Shown here piece by piece: positions 32,937 through 45,423 of a stretch of DNA of 64,000 nt. This DNA comes from Notolepis coatsorum (lineage: Eukaryota > Chordata > Actinopteri > Aulopiformes > Paralepididae). Positions within the stretch are counted from its first letter, which is position 1, and each line of letters opens with the position of its first letter. The position numbers were made by a program, and so were the translations under genes. Where the stretch lies: NCBI GenBank assembly GCA_963971535.1, contig OZ020586.1, positions 69,299,548-69,363,547 on the forward strand, given 5' to 3'. The notes under the pieces are model-generated. The model saw only the letters and a program-made list of their open reading frames with translations, made no database searches and was not told the origin of the DNA.

Positions 32937-35900
32937 ATGGAAGGAATTGAAGTCGGTGGCAAAAGGATAGTAAAATTGACGGAGAAAGCCATGCAGGAGC
33001 AAGCTGCTAAACGTGAAAAGGCACGCAAACACAAATTATCAACGCTAAATAACATGATGAAAGAAATAGTGACATTAAAGGAAGATGATGCAAATGTCAG
33101 CATTGTCAATAACAAAATGCGTGTTGATTTCAGTAATTTGCAACAAGAGCTAATACAAGTCAACACTGAACTGGGTCGTTTTATGTCAGAGGAAGAATAT
33201 GAAGCTGATCAGAAGAATTTTGAGCCTAAAATTGAATCACTGAATTTATTCTTCTGGAAATGTGAGGAATGGATGAAAGAGGTCACAAAACAATCTGAAC
33301 CGGCTGAAGATGGTAACAATCAGGAAAAACCTATGGATACCAAATCTAAGTCTGGAACAGTAATAAGTAGATGCTCATCAGGCTCTCGCTCAACAAATAC
33401 AATCAGACTGACTGCAGAGATGGAGCGAGCGGCTCTACAAGTAAAGGCCACCGCTTTAAATGAAAGGTTAGCTCTTGAGCAGGAAGAAGCAGACTGGTTA
33501 GCACAAAAACGATGCAAGGAGGCTCAACTATAAGCTGAGGAAGTGAGGTTTGAAGCAGAACAAAAAAGAAAGCTAGAAATACATGCAATGAAGACGGCTC
33601 TCGCTGAGTCAGATGCAAAAATGGGAGTTCTGGAAAATTATGAATGTACTACATCAAATGACAGGACTGTCTTAAACATTGAAAAGACAGATGAAAGAGA
33701 AGAGAGGAACTTCCAACCGCTATATCAGCGTGCCTCACCACCTCCCCCCAGTACACCAGAGGACGTGCAGCTTCCAGCAGCACCACTAACGACCAGCATA
33801 TTAAAAGCAACAAAAAGGGAATTCAATGAAGGATGGGAGCTTCATAGCCTAAGCAAGGCTATCTCCCAACAGGCGAATGTCACAGAATACCTCGTGAAGA
33901 ATCACAAAGCTTCATTACTTCCTGAGCTCACCATTCCAACATTCACTGGTGACCCTCTAGAATACAAGACATTCATCAGATCTATGGAACATGGAGTTGA
34001 AGACCGCACCAGTGACAATCGTGACCGTCTACAGTTTCTGTTGCAGTACACAAGTGGACAACCACATGAGCTGGTCAAAAGCTGCATTCACATGGAGCCT
34101 ACTGCAGGCTATACCAAAGCAAAACAAATGCTGAAACAGTTCTTCGGCGACGACTTCAAGATAGCGGAAGCCTACATCAAAGAGGCTCTGGAGTGGCAGA
34201 CAATCAAGCCTGAAGACGGTGCAGCATTGCAGTCATTTGCATTGTACCTCACAGGCTGCTCCAACACAATGACGGATATAAGCTACATGGAGGACTTGGA
34301 AAACGCATCCAACATAAGAGCGCTGGCTAATAAGCTACCGTACAGACTCAGAGAATCTTGGAGAAGACACGCCTGCGACTTACAAGAAAGAACCAACAAA
34401 AGGGCAAGGTTCAAGGATTTCGTAGACTTCGTCAACAAGCAAGTTAGATACGCTCTACACCCGCTCTACGGAAACATAAAGGACAACACTACAGCCACAA
34501 AAGAACCAAGTCAACAGAGAACAAAAGAATACAAGACAAGGACACACAAGTCACAAAAGGTGTACGCTACAGCAGTTGACTCCCCCAAGGCTGAAATGAC
34601 TAGAGGCATGAAGGAGAGCGACGAACGTGCAACACCAAAGACTCCAACCGCTGCAGTGGACGCAAACAGCAAGCCCTGTGGCTATTGCAACGGAGAGCAG
34701 CATACCCTTACAGTTTGTAGAAAACTCAAGAGCAAACCACACAAAGAGAAGATAGACTTTCTAAAAGGCAAAGGTCTATGTTTTTCGTGTTTGAAACATG
34801 GTCACATGAGTAACAGCTGCACAGACAAAGTGCAGTGTCAAGAATGCTCTCGACAACACCCCACACTGCTTCACTACAACTTTAAAGATCGCTCTAAAGA
34901 CTCTCAAGAGGAAGCGAAGTCAACGGAACAAGAAGTGACAAGTGCTCTTGTACAAATGATGGAGGCCTTCGGTGTCACTGGGGCCGGAAAGGAAAATTGC
35001 GCTCTCTCGATTATTCCAGTGCGCGTCAAGGCACAGAAGGGAACCAAGGAAGTAACGACGTACGCGTTTCTGGACCCGGGTAGCTCAGCTACTTTTGCCT
35101 CAGAGTCGCTGATCTCACAACTGAACATGGATGGACGCAAAGCAAGCATCTTGCTGCGAACAATGGGATCAGAATCTGTTGTGGACACAAATATTGTGAA
35201 TGGACTGGAAATAAGCAGCCTGGATGGAAAACAATTCATCGAGCTTCCAGAGGTGTTTTCTCGGAAAACCATTCCCGTCTCCAAGGAGAACATTCCCCGG
35301 CAAGAGGATGTCAGCCGATGGCCTCACCTAAAGGAGGTGAAGCTTCCCACTATCCAAGCTCAGGTTGGATTGCTCATAGGAGCAAACGTCCCGAAGGCAA
35401 TGGAGCCACTCCAAGTGGTGAGCAGCGTGCACAAAGGACCATATGCCGTCAGAACGATCCTAGGTTGGACAGTTAATGGACCGCTCAAAGGCGGAAGCGA
35501 CGCAAGCCAGAAGAGCAAGCGGACAGCAGTGACCGCAAATCGGATCTCAGTCGCCAGGCTAGACGAGCTTTGGCAGCAGCAGTTCAAAGTAGACTTTCCG
35601 GACGCCGGACAAGATGAAGACATCGAGATGTCAAAGGACGATCACCAGTTCATGAATATGGTGTCACAATCCTCAAAACTTGTGGATGGACATTACAGTG
35701 TTTGCCTGCCAGTCAAGAACAAAACACTGTGCTTGCCCAACAGCAGATCAGTTGCCGAACGTGCGCTGAACCTACGAAAAAGATTCTCGAAAGATGACAA
35801 GTTTTGCACAGAGTATGTGGCGTACATGGATAATATCCTCAAGAAGGGCTACGCCGTGAGACTCGACACCGCTGATCAGGAGTCAGCAAAAGGAAGAAAG

Positions 35901-38107
35901 TGGTATTTGCCTCACCATGGAGTCAGACATCCAGTTAAAAAGAATCTACGTGTCGTCTTCGACTGCGGAGCAAGCTTTCAAGGAACATCACTGAACCAGC
36001 AGCTTCTGCAGGGACCGGACCTGACAAGCTCCCTAATAGGGGTCCTGACAAGGTTCAGACAAGAGACCGTGGCGGTCATGGCCGACGTGGAGGCTATGTT
36101 CCACCAGGTCAGAGTCAGCGATGAAGACACCGACCTCTTCAGATTCCTCTGGTGGCCTGAAGGGAACTATGAAAAGAAACTCATCGAACACAAGATGTTA
36201 GTCCACATCTTTGGTGCAACATCATCGCCAAGTGTTGCAACGTTTGCACTGCAGAAATGTGCAACGGATCACGAGGAAGAGTTTGGCCCTGAAGCAGCCA
36301 AAACAGTCAAGAAGAACTTTTACGTCGACGACTGTCTTAAGTCGACCGCCGACGAAGAGACAGCCATCACTCTTTGTGCTGGCTTACGAAAGATGTTGGC
36401 AAAAGGTGGATTTCGCTTGACGAAATGGTCGAGCAATAGCCGAATGTTGCTCAACTCGATCCCCGAAGAAGAAAGAGCCCAAGGGTTTCAAGACCTGGAC
36501 TTAGACGAAGACAACCTGCCGGTGGAGAGAGCATTGGGGATCCAGTGGTGCGCCGAATCAGACCAGTTCAGGTTCAAGATTAACCTCAAAGATCGCCCGC
36601 ACACTAGGAGAGGCCTGCTTTCCCTCGTCAGCTCTATCTTCGACCCTTTGGGGTTTCTCGCTCCAGTGGTGCTGCCCGCCAAGATACTCCTACAGGATAT
36701 CTGCAGGCAGAAGTATGGCTGGGACGAGGAGCTACCAGATAACGTCATCCAGACATGGGAAAAATGGATCTCAGGACTGCAAAGGCTTGAGAACTTCGGA
36801 GTGGACAGATGCGTCAAGACGAAGCAGTTTGGAGCTCCAGTCTCCGCACAGCTCCACCACTTCGCCGACGCAAGTCTAGAGGCTTATGGAACAACAAGCT
36901 ACCTGCTACTGCGCAACGCGACTGGCATAGTTCAAACTGCCCTGATGATGGCAAAGGCGAGGGTCGCACCCTTAAAGTCTCCAACCATACCAAGGATGGA
37001 GTTGACCGCGGCCGTAGCTGCCGTCAAGATGGACAAGTTTCTCAAGAAAGAGCTCGAACTCGAGCTGCAAGATTCTATCTTTTGGACCGACAGCACAGCT
37101 GTGCTGAAGTACTTGAACAGCGAAAGCACAAGATTCAAGACATTTGTGGCTAATAGAGTCATAGCTATCCTGGAGCATTCTCAGACCTCACAGTGGAGGT
37201 ATGTCAATACCACTGTGAACCCCGCAGATCTCGTCTCAAGAGGACAGACTGTCGACGCATTCCTGAAAGAACAAAGCTGGCTGTCAGGACCAAGTTTCCT
37301 GCACTGTTCACAAGACCAGTGGCCCAAGAACCCAGATCCTGGAATGCTGGATGTCGATGATCTGGAGATCAAAGGAGTAGCTCAAGTGCATGTCATTCAG
37401 GCGGAAGAGCCGAAAGACGCAACGGGACAGTTGATGAACCATTTCTCATCCTGGACAAGGCTTAAACGCGCTGTTGCCTGGTTTCTGAAGCTGAAGGTCC
37501 TGCTTAAAGAGCTGAAAGAAGAGAGAAAGGCACCAGATGGAACAAGCAAAGTGAGCCCGTTCAAAAAGGCTTTCCAAGGAATAGGCCTCACCTGCAAAGA
37601 TCTAGCCGTAGCAGAAAAAGAAATTGTCAAGCACACCCAGAAACGAACCTTCAAAGAAGATTTGACAATGCTACTGGAACAAGGAAGGGTGAAGAAAAGT
37701 AGCTCACTCTTCAAGTTGAATCCAATACTGGAGGATGGAATCCTGAAAGTAGGAGGAAGGCTGAGCCGAGCGGCAATGCCTGACGAAGCCAAGCAGCAAG
37801 TAATCTTGCCCAAAGACTCGCACATCACAAGGCTTGTGCTGAGACATATTCACAACAACACAGCTCACGCAGGAAGAAATCACATGTTGGCTCAGCTGCG
37901 TCAAAGGTTCTGAATACCTGGAGCAAATGGAGCCATCAGACGTTTTTTGCATAAGTGTGTCACCTGCAAACGGCTACATGGAACAACTGGACAACAACTC
38001 ATGGCAGACCTACCTACCTGCAGGGTCCTGCCAGACGACCCCCCGCTTTACAAGAGTCGGCGTTGATTACTTCGGCGGCGTCCTTCTTCACGAGTCTGAG
38101 GACTTTT
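32937..38107 (+). pseudogene. Gag-pol coding block of the BEL/Pao fossil
   Basis: The block encodes, in order, a gag-like part, a CCHC-type knuckle, a retropepsin-type protease with a DPGSSAT motif, RT with YVDDC, RNase H with an ELTAAV helix, and an integrase zinc-binding portion. These are the parts expected of BEL/Pao polyproteins, which are normally translated as one frame and cut by the protease. It is treated as a broken fossil. Confidence 0.9.
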
Positions 38108-38340
38108 GATGAACTTTATTCCGAAGGCAAAGCCTCACCTTGGGTGGGGAGAAAAAGATGATGAACCGAAGTCAAGTCTCTGTCATGGGCAGAGCGAAGA
38201 TCAAGATCTTCACTTCTTCAGTCTAGTTTAATTTTGAGACTTTAGATTGTGATGTTTAAGTTAAATGACATTTAGACGCCTTAAGTTTATATTTTTGGGT
38301 AATTGTTTCAAGGCTGTTGATAACAATTAGGGGCCGGTAA

Positions 38341-38819
38341 TGTAGGTGCCTAAATGCCTAGTCTGGTAATTAAGAGTAATTTCAGTTAATAGCAGTTAAT
38401 AGAAAAGCATTTTGGCCCTGTATTTCATAGGATAAATAGATAGATATTATTATTACAGAAGTAATATCTAAGACAATCCATGTCTATCAGTAAGAATGTT
38501 TTCTTTGTTGTTAGTTTGTTTCTTACAGGATATTTGGGCTGATAGGCTGAGGGACTTTTAGTTTGACAGGATAATGGTGATGTCATTGATTACTGTCAGC
38601 TGCGGCAAGGTGACAGCTTTGGTTTAGAAAGAAAACAACGCAGATTTTTCCGGTGGTCAGGCCAAGTGATGAGAGAGTGGAGCCAGACAGTTTTTAGATC
38701 TCTCTCTCTATTTCCCTGGATAAACTTTGTTAATCTCGCTGCTCTATATATAATTAGGAAACAAGAACGTGTAACCCGAGTTGGACATTAAATAGTTGAT
38801 ACTACTTCGTGGACGGTGC
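38341..38819 (+). repeat. BEL/Pao 3' LTR
   Basis: 479 bases, same length as the 5' LTR. It is preceded by the purine-rich sequence AATTAGGGGCCGG, a likely polypurine tract, and followed by ACCAAG. Confidence 0.93.
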
Positions 38820-39053
38820 ACCAAGCACTTCCGGCCCCACTTCCGGTTTGGCGATCGGTCACCAGGTGGCGATATTGAACCGTTGGAGAGTTGAGTGGAG
38901 ATCCCCAGCACCCGTCAATGATTTGTCGGTGAAATATGAATGCCATGACAGATTTTTGAAATATTGATCTCGATGACGTCATAATCCGTCATTGGCAGAT
39001 TAAGCATGGCGAGGAATGACGTCTGAATCCGTCATTGGCGAAAGATGGGTTAA

Positions 39054-41815
39054 TGTCTGTCCGCTAATGTTGCATCGAAAACAACCAAAGGTCATTCCTT
39101 GTTGTATGTGAAAACTACTTGGCAATAAAGACTATTCTGATTGTAGTTATTTATAGTATTTTGTCTTGCATAATTCTATTTAGGGAGATGACAAGGACCC
39201 TGAACCCAAAATACCCCCCCCCTTCGAGAGACCTTCTCTCCAACACGTTGATACCAGCCTGGTATACTATTGAGAAGGAGAATGTGAAGGAGGAACTGAG
39301 GGCAGTTGACCATGTTGCCGTGACAGCTGATGGTTGGAGCAGTGTGGCACAAGACCACTACCTCACTGCCACTGTGCATTATATCGTGGAGGCAGAGCTA
39401 AGGGAGAAAGTCCTGCACACCCGTGCAGTGTATGTCTCCCAGACGGGGCCTGCTGTAGCAGAGGAGATTGACACAATTCTCCATGATTTTGGGGTGAAAT
39501 CTAAAGTGGTTGCAATCACAGTTGACAATGCTGCCAATATGGATGTAGCTGTGAAGAGGATGAACGTGTTGAAGATGGGATGTTTTGCCCACTCTAAATG
39601 TAGCAGCACAGAAACTCTACACTGTGAAGACTGTTGCTGCATGGTCTGCCAGGATACGGGCCGTCGTGGTGCGGCTTAAGAAAGCTAGCCTCGCCAAGCC
39701 TGTCTTAAAGGAAAAGCAGAGACTCCTTGGTAAGTTAAAGGTCAATCTAAGAAAAAATCATTGGATATTTATTTATCCAATTTCTTTTGTTTTTTTGTAT
39801 AATTATTTGTATTGTTTTTAAATTCCAACACAATTCCTCCATATATTCATACTATTTTCTACTGGAGTCAAACCAAATAATGTCTTTAGTTTGCAAATTG
39901 CAATGTATTGTTTTTGTCTGTTTTCCTAAAGGCCTTCCAGAACATGCCCTCGTTGTACATGTCCGGACAAGATGGAACAGCCTCTTCCTAATGATAGAGC
40001 GCTTCATTGAACAATACCCTGCCATCCAGGCAGCTTCCATGGACATACGGCTGAAGAGGGCAATGGACAGAGACAGGTATAGATTATTGACCAAACCGTT
40101 CGCTGTGTCAGTGTTCCAATGATACGATGCAGGCAGCTCTTCTTGCAAAAATTATATTTATTTTGCTTCACCGTGCAAACAGAATATCTTGGGTTGGGCT
40201 CCATAAACAGATCAATAATAATTAATACAATAACTAATTTGCATACCTCCTACAGTGTACCTGGCGCTTATATAAACAGCACCACCCCATGGTCACATAA
40301 ATCCATTACATATTTAATCTGAGACCAATGGACCATGCATGCATGTTGTACTTGTGCTTTTCTTCTCAGACTAGAGAGAGTGTCAGATGATGACATCAGG
40401 AGGTGTGAGGACTTCATGGACACAATGAGGGTCCTTTACAAATGTACACTCTGTGTGTCGTCTGACAAGAGTGCCACTGCCAGGCAGATCCTTCCGATCC
40501 TGGACAAACTTAAGGATAAGTTTAAGGTGGAGGAAGACGATTCTGCCTTCAAGAGAGCCATTAAAGAGAAGGTCTGGGCAGACCTCTCCCCACGCTACAC
40601 AGTATGTAGTTAATTTATAATAATTTAGTAGTTATATCACTTGTGTTTGTACTGCCAGCTAACTATTCAAATTTAAAATTAATTACCAAACTTTTAAAAA
40701 CGTTAGGAAGAAAAAAAATTATGACCTTCAACGGTTCCTTGAGGAGGCTACTGCCCTGGATCCTCGATTCAAAGGCAAGGTTCATGATGAGGCTGTTTGG
40801 ACCCGCTTGGAGAAGGAAGCTGTCATGCTTGCAACCAGAAACAAGGTTTGTCCATGATCATTAAAGTAGACTTACTTATTATGTGTTCTATGCTATACTT
40901 AGAACATAGTACAGATTGTTTTAATTTGCTATTGTGTATGCTTTATTTAAAGGGTGGGGATGTGATCCAGGAGCAGGAAGAAGAGCTGCTGCAGGAAGAA
41001 GAGGAGGAGGATGGGTCTACAGAAGACAGGGCAGCAGCAGCACCAGCATAATGTAAGATATGGAGAGTGTACTACTTGTTCTGATAATAACATAATAATG
41101 CTTGATGAAATGATGAATCATGAAGCCTTTTTCAGTCCCTGCACTGGGAAAAAAGATAAAGCGTTCAGCTCTGTGTGATATCTTTGAAGATGAAGACCAG
41201 GCCCTGCTGGAAACTGTGATAGTGGACACCAGTGGCCCCTCAGCCGCTGGAAAGGCCAAGAAAGAGATACAGGTGTATCAGAGCTACCCTACTGTCCTGA
41301 GCTCAGTAGACCCTATCCTGTGGTGGTGGCAGAAGAGGGACCAGATGCCAACTTGGCAAAAAAATATCTGTGTGTGCAGGCCTCCTCTACACCCTCAGAG
41401 CGGGTCTTCTCCACAGCCTGGGACACAGTGAGGCCTCCTCTACACCCTCAGAGCGGGTCTTCTCCACAGCCGGGGACACAGTGAGGCCTCCTCTACACAC
41501 CCTCAGAGCGGGTCTTCTCCACAGCCGGGGACACAGTGAGGCCTCCTCTACACCCTCAGAGCGGGTCTTCACCACAGCCGGGACACAGTGAGGCCTCCTC
41601 TACACCCTCAGAGCGGGTCTTCTCCACAGCCGGGGACACAGTGAGGCCTCCTCTACACCCTCAGAGCGGGTCTTCACCACAGCCGGGGACACAGTGAGGC
41701 CTCCTCTACACCCTCAGAGCGGGTCTTCTCCACAGCCGGGGACACTGAGTGTGGAGCGGGCTCGGCTCTTACCAGAGAGAGTGGACATGTTGATATTTTT
41801 GAAAAAGAACTGCTA
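39054..41815 (+). pseudogene. hAT transposase catalytic and C-terminal exons, copy 2
   Basis: 39187-39730 encodes the DDE N-part (VDHVAVTADGWSSVAQDHYL, VVAITVDNAANMDVAVKRMN); 39932-40080 WNSLFLMIERFIEQYPAIQA; 40370-40605 ERVSDDDIRRCEDFMDTMRV and LDKLKDKFKVEEDDSAFKRA; 40705-40845 FLEEATALDPRFKGKVHDEA; 40950-41050 an acidic linker (EEELLQEEEEED); 41130-41345 KRSALCDIFEDED and DPILWWWQKR. The dimerisation motif STPSERVFSTAGDT follows, now inside a tandem repeat, and the usual end VERARLLPERVDMLIFLKKN lies at 41750-41813. Introns with GT-AG borders separate the parts. The repeat disrupts the C-terminus, so the protein is probably dead. The fullest transposase of this family in the window. Confidence 0.85.
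41379..41750 (+). repeat. 53-bp minisatellite grown from the hAT dimerisation motif
   Basis: Seven copies of a 53-bp unit (GCCTCCTCTACACCCTCAGA, then GCGGGTCTTCTCCACAGCC, then GGGGACACAGTGAG) encode ASSTPSERVFSTAGDTV in one frame. 53 is not a multiple of three, so successive units read in different frames. Confidence 0.93.
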
Positions 41816-42116
41816 GAATACAGCAGCAAACACTTTCATCTATTTGTTATTTAAATAATAGATGTGTATTTATTTATCAGCAGAATAGTTCATTGCTGCT
41901 AGAGTGGTTTGTTTACCCTTGTTTTATACTTGTTATTTTGTCAAATACAATACCATTATTTTTTTTTAGTTAAATATATAGATGTGTACCTTTTTAGTTA
42001 ATTTGTTAAACATATTTTTTTAAATAAACATAACATTTATTTAAAGATATGTGCATGTTGTGTAACTTGTGTTAACTTGTGTGTATATATATATATGTTG
42101 TTCTAAGTAAATAATA

Positions 42117-42190
42117 ATAATAATTTTATTTGTATAGCACCTTTCATACAGGGGATTGCAGTTCAAAGTGCTTTACATCAGTAAGATGTA
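42117..42190 (-). repeat. LINE 3'-tail fragment
   Basis: ATTTTATTTGTATAGCACCT and CAAAGTGCTTTACA are the reverse complement of a common fish LINE tail (GTAAAGCACTTTG...GCTATAC/TAAATAAA). A relative is at 47560-47625. Confidence 0.6.
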
Positions 42191-42590
42191 AATAATAATA
42201 AAGTAATAAAAATACATTATTTATTTATTAATTTGGAATTTCGTTTTTTACAACATTTTTTAGAGACTAAAGCACCGAAAAAAGGTAACGTTGGGTACCG
42301 GTATTGATTCACAGGTACCGGTACCGATATCTGTTCAAATGTGAAAGGTACCCATCCCTAGTGACATATATGTAACATTTCAGATCTTTGCCATTAGGGG
42401 GCGCTATTTTGAAAATAAATTCAGAAATGTGTTCTTTGTAGTCTATTTAGTCAGTCTTATGCCCCTCATAATTGTCCTTGAAGGAGAAATGGGTGTGTGG
42501 GTGCTAATGGGTTAACTTCTCAAATGGAATTGGTCTCACTCTCTACTGTAACGCCATTTGCATTTCCCAGAGAATGTTGCCCAACTTTAC

Positions 42591-42762
42591 CTTCATAGGA
42601 AACTCCCAGATTGAAATGGGCCTCCAGGTGGTTCTTCAATTTGCACATCTTTGTTGGTTTGAATAAGGATGCATCACAGAAAGGGCAGTGAAAGTGCTGG
42701 CAGCACGTGGTACATCTCTGCAACTCCGGCAAAGATGTCCCATTTTGAATGGTGATATGCAT
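42591..42762 (-). pseudogene. Zinc-finger exon 1 of the HMG-domain-3-like gene, copy 2
   Basis: Same 172-base exon as copy 1 (MHITIQNGTSLPELQRCTTC, CQHFHCPFCDASLFKPTKMC, KLKNHLEAHFNLGVSYE), differing at two residues (R for I, L for Q). Splice sites are kept. Its partner exon 2 lies almost 14 kb away (28938) because of the nested insertions in the intron, and that exon is truncated, so no full product is expected. Confidence 0.6.
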
Positions 42763-43231
42763 CTAAAAAAATAAAGGGCCTTAATTGGTCAAATTGAACG
42801 TTCTTATATGATTCCACAGACATAACTTTGACCACAAGACCACCCACATAATAGTGTCTTAAAGTAACAGTACTGTATATTTGCATATCTTGTATGTCAC
42901 AAATGCAGTGTTGGGCAAGTTACTTTTAAAAAGTAACTAGTTACAGTTACTAGTTACTTCTTCCAAAAAGTAACTAAATTACTTACTCAGTTACAAATTA
43001 TAAAAGTAACTAGTTACTTCAGAAAGTAACTATTGCGTTACTTTCAAGATTTTTTTTACATAAACAACATACACAAAACTAAACTATTTTAATGTTGCGG
43101 TGGGACAAAGTGAGACTAGCCTCCAATCAAATGCCATGTATGTAGATATTATAATTACTATGTTTATATAGTGGATCATACAAATACAAACACAATAGAT
43201 GTTTTGGAACTTTTGATATGTATTGCCCCTC

Positions 43232-45357
43232 AACAGGCTTTGAGAGAACAAAGACAGGTCCTGAGAGCAGCTGAAAGGAAGTATAGAAAGTCACGCCTCA
43301 CTGCTGACATCGACACATATCACAACCTCTTGTTAACATTATCCAAAACCATTACTAATGCCAAAGCTTCTTTCTTTCACCATAGGATCGAGGCCTCTGC
43401 CAAGAATCTTCGCAAACTGCATGCTACCATGTCCTCCCTCCTCACTCCCCCCCCCACCCCCCACCCCTCATCTTTCTCTGCCGAAGACTTTGCGATCTTC
43501 TTTGAGGAAAAAGTGGAGAACATCCGCAGCTCCTTCTCCCAACCCCCACCCATTCCAAATGCTGAATCGAGAACCTCATCCTTCACTCTGTCATCTTTCT
43601 CTCCCATTACAGAAGCCGAGACCCTGACACTGGTAACGTCGAACCGTCCGACTACATGCCAGCTGGACCAGCTACCCTTCCCACTCCTCCAGACCATAGC
43701 ACCAGACATCCTCCCATTCCTAACTGCAACCATCAACTCCTCACTCAACTCGGGGGTGGTCCCCACCTCCCTAAAACAAGCCAGAGTCACGCCGCTCATA
43801 AAAAAAACCAATAGGCAACTACCGTCCTGTCTCTCTTCTCTCCTTCCTTTCTAAAACACTTGAACGTGCTGTATCCAACCAACTTACTGCTTATCTCTTA
43901 CAGAATGACCTCCTAGACCCTAATCAGTCAGGCTTCAGGACTGGTCACTCCACAGAGATAGCCCTCATTGCGGTCACAGAGGCACTTCACTTAGCAAAAG
44001 CGAAAGGCCTCTCCTCTGTCCTGATTCTCCTAGATCTATCTGCAGCCTTCGACACAGTCAACCACCAGATCCTCCTCGCGGCCCTCGCAGGAATGGGAGT
44101 GGCTGGCTCTGCGCTGACATGGCTGTCATCATACCTCAATGACCGCTCCTACCAAGTGTCATGGAGAGGGACCCTGTCGGCCACCCGCCCCCTGCGGACG
44201 GGTGTCGCCCAGGGCTCGGTTTTAGGACCCCTTCTCTTCTCCCTCTACACTAAATCACTGGGTAACATTATCACGTCTCATGGCTTCTCCTACCATAGTT
44301 ATGCCGACGATACTCAACTCTTCCTCTCCTTCCCTCCCTCAGATATCCACGTCTCTGAGCGGATCTCGGCCTGTCTGTCCGACATCTCTGCCTGGATGAC
44401 GACCAACCACCTCAAATTGAACCTAAGCAAAACAGAATTGCTCCACCTGCCGGCCAAATCCTCCCCCCTGACCGACCTTTCCATCACAGTCGAGAATGCA
44501 GCTGTGACCGCGTCCCCGACCGCCAAGAACCTTGGTGTTGTCCTCGACGACCAGTTGAACTTCTCTGCTCACATCGCAGCGACAACCAGAACCTGCCAAT
44601 TCCTCCTGAGCAACGTCAGAAGGATCCGCCCCTTCCTGACAAAAGAAGCCACCCAACTCCTCGTCCAATCAACAGTCATCTCCCGCCTCGACTACTGCAA
44701 CGCACTGCTCGCTGGCCTCCCGGCCACTGCCACTAAGCCTCTTCAACTCATTCAGAACGCAGCGGCCGGCCTGATCTCAAACCTACCGAAGGCGGCCCAT
44801 GTCACCCCACTTCTTAGGGACCTGCACTGGCTCCCCATTGCTGCACGAAAATCCGCTTCAAGGCCCTCGACCTAGCATACCGTGCGGCAAAGGGAACCGC
44901 TCCCGCCTACCTCCGATCAATGGTCTCTAACTACACACCCTCAAGACCCCTACGCTCTGCATCTTCTGGCCGCCTCAGACCTACTCCTATCCAAGCTCCG
45001 GGAGGGTCATCAAAGAGAAATCGCCTATTCTCAGTCCTTGCCCCACAATGGTGGAATGAACTACCCACCCCAGTTAGGACAGCCGAAACACGTCCAATCT
45101 TTCGCCGTCAACTAAAGACGCACTTCTTCAACCATTATCTGAATAAAAAAAGAAAAAAAATATCTAACCCTAACTAACCGTACTGTCATGCACTTGTCCT
45201 AATAAACTAACCTACACTGTAGCACTCAACACTTTGATGAACATTGTTGCTCAGCTGATAGAGTTGTGCCCTTCCTGATGGCTTGATGTACAGAACTTGT
45301 AAGTCGCTTTGGATAAAAGCGTCAGCTAAATGACTAAATGTAAATGTAAATGTAAAC
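43232..45357 (+). mobile_element. 5'-truncated L2 LINE
   Basis: Plus-strand RT-type ORF2: region before RT (LREQRQVLRAAERKYRKSRL, FSAEDFAIFFEEKVENIRSS), then RT motifs NYRPVSLLSFLSKTLERAVS, DPNQSGFRTGHSTEIALIAV, LLDLSAAFDTVNHQILL, GVAQGSVLGPLLFSLYTKSL, YADDTQLFLSF, LKLNLSKTELLHLPAKSS, NLGVVLDDQLNFSAHI and the C-terminal LHWLPIAARK, FSVLAPQWWNELPTPVR. A poly-A frameshift near 43805 and another near 44850 break the frame. The 3' end GTCGCTTTGGATAAAAGCGT and the AAATGTAAATGTAAATG tail are diagnostic of L2. Endonuclease is missing. Confidence 0.93.
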
Positions 45358-45423
45358 AGGCCACAACTGGGCAACATTAAATTATGCTTGTTAAGCACTA
45401 TACCAAAAATAAATAACAAATAT

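Larger units (their letters stand above)
31986..38819 (+). mobile_element. BEL/Pao LTR retrotransposon fossil
   Basis: A 6.8-kb element with 479-bp direct LTRs, inserted in piggyBac-like element A with a short target repeat (ACCAAG or CCAAG) on each side. Parts in order: 5' LTR, leader, gag-like region (about 33.0-34.6 kb) with coiled-coil character, zinc knuckle (about 34.7-34.8 kb), aspartic protease (about 35.05 kb), reverse transcriptase (about 35.7-36.5 kb), RNase H (about 36.8-37.3 kb), an integrase-type zinc-binding portion (about 37.8 kb), 3' LTR. The single-ORF gag-pol layout and protein motifs point to BEL/Pao. The element is broken, with a few breaks. The LTRs differ at only about four to six positions by eye, so it is young. 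Confidence 0.95.
30385..39053. mobile_element. piggyBac-like element A, carrying two inserts
   Basis: Ends TTAACCCATTCTCCGCC (30385) and GGCGAAAGATGGGTTAA (39053). Copy 1 of the duplication has the unoccupied site TCTGTTAATGTCTG near 24702, with a single TTAA, which proves the insertion and its precise target. Without the hAT (30957-31834) and the BEL/Pao fossil (31986-38819) the element is about 0.95 kb, like copy B at 47627-48578, and has no transposase. It shares the internal words CTGCCAGCTCTATTTGTCTA and TTGCAGGGCTATAACTTTTT with copy B. Confidence 0.92.
29212..42360 (+). mobile_element. ZBED-type hAT transposon, copy 2 (fuller, interrupted)
   Basis: Left end TAGGGATGAGTACCG at 29212 and right end GGTACCCATCCCTA at 42360 are flanked by GTGACATA (29204-29211, 42361-42368), the same target as copy 1. 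Its own sequence is 29212-30384 plus 39054-42360, about 4.5 kb. The insertion at TTAA 30385 splits it. Confidence 0.95.
28131..43048. repeat. Segmental duplication, copy 2, with nested insertions
   Basis: Counterpart of 22391-26477. Its extra length comes from the piggyBac-like insertion at 30385-39053 (with its own inserts) and from the hAT 3' half kept here but deleted in copy 1. Confidence 0.92.
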
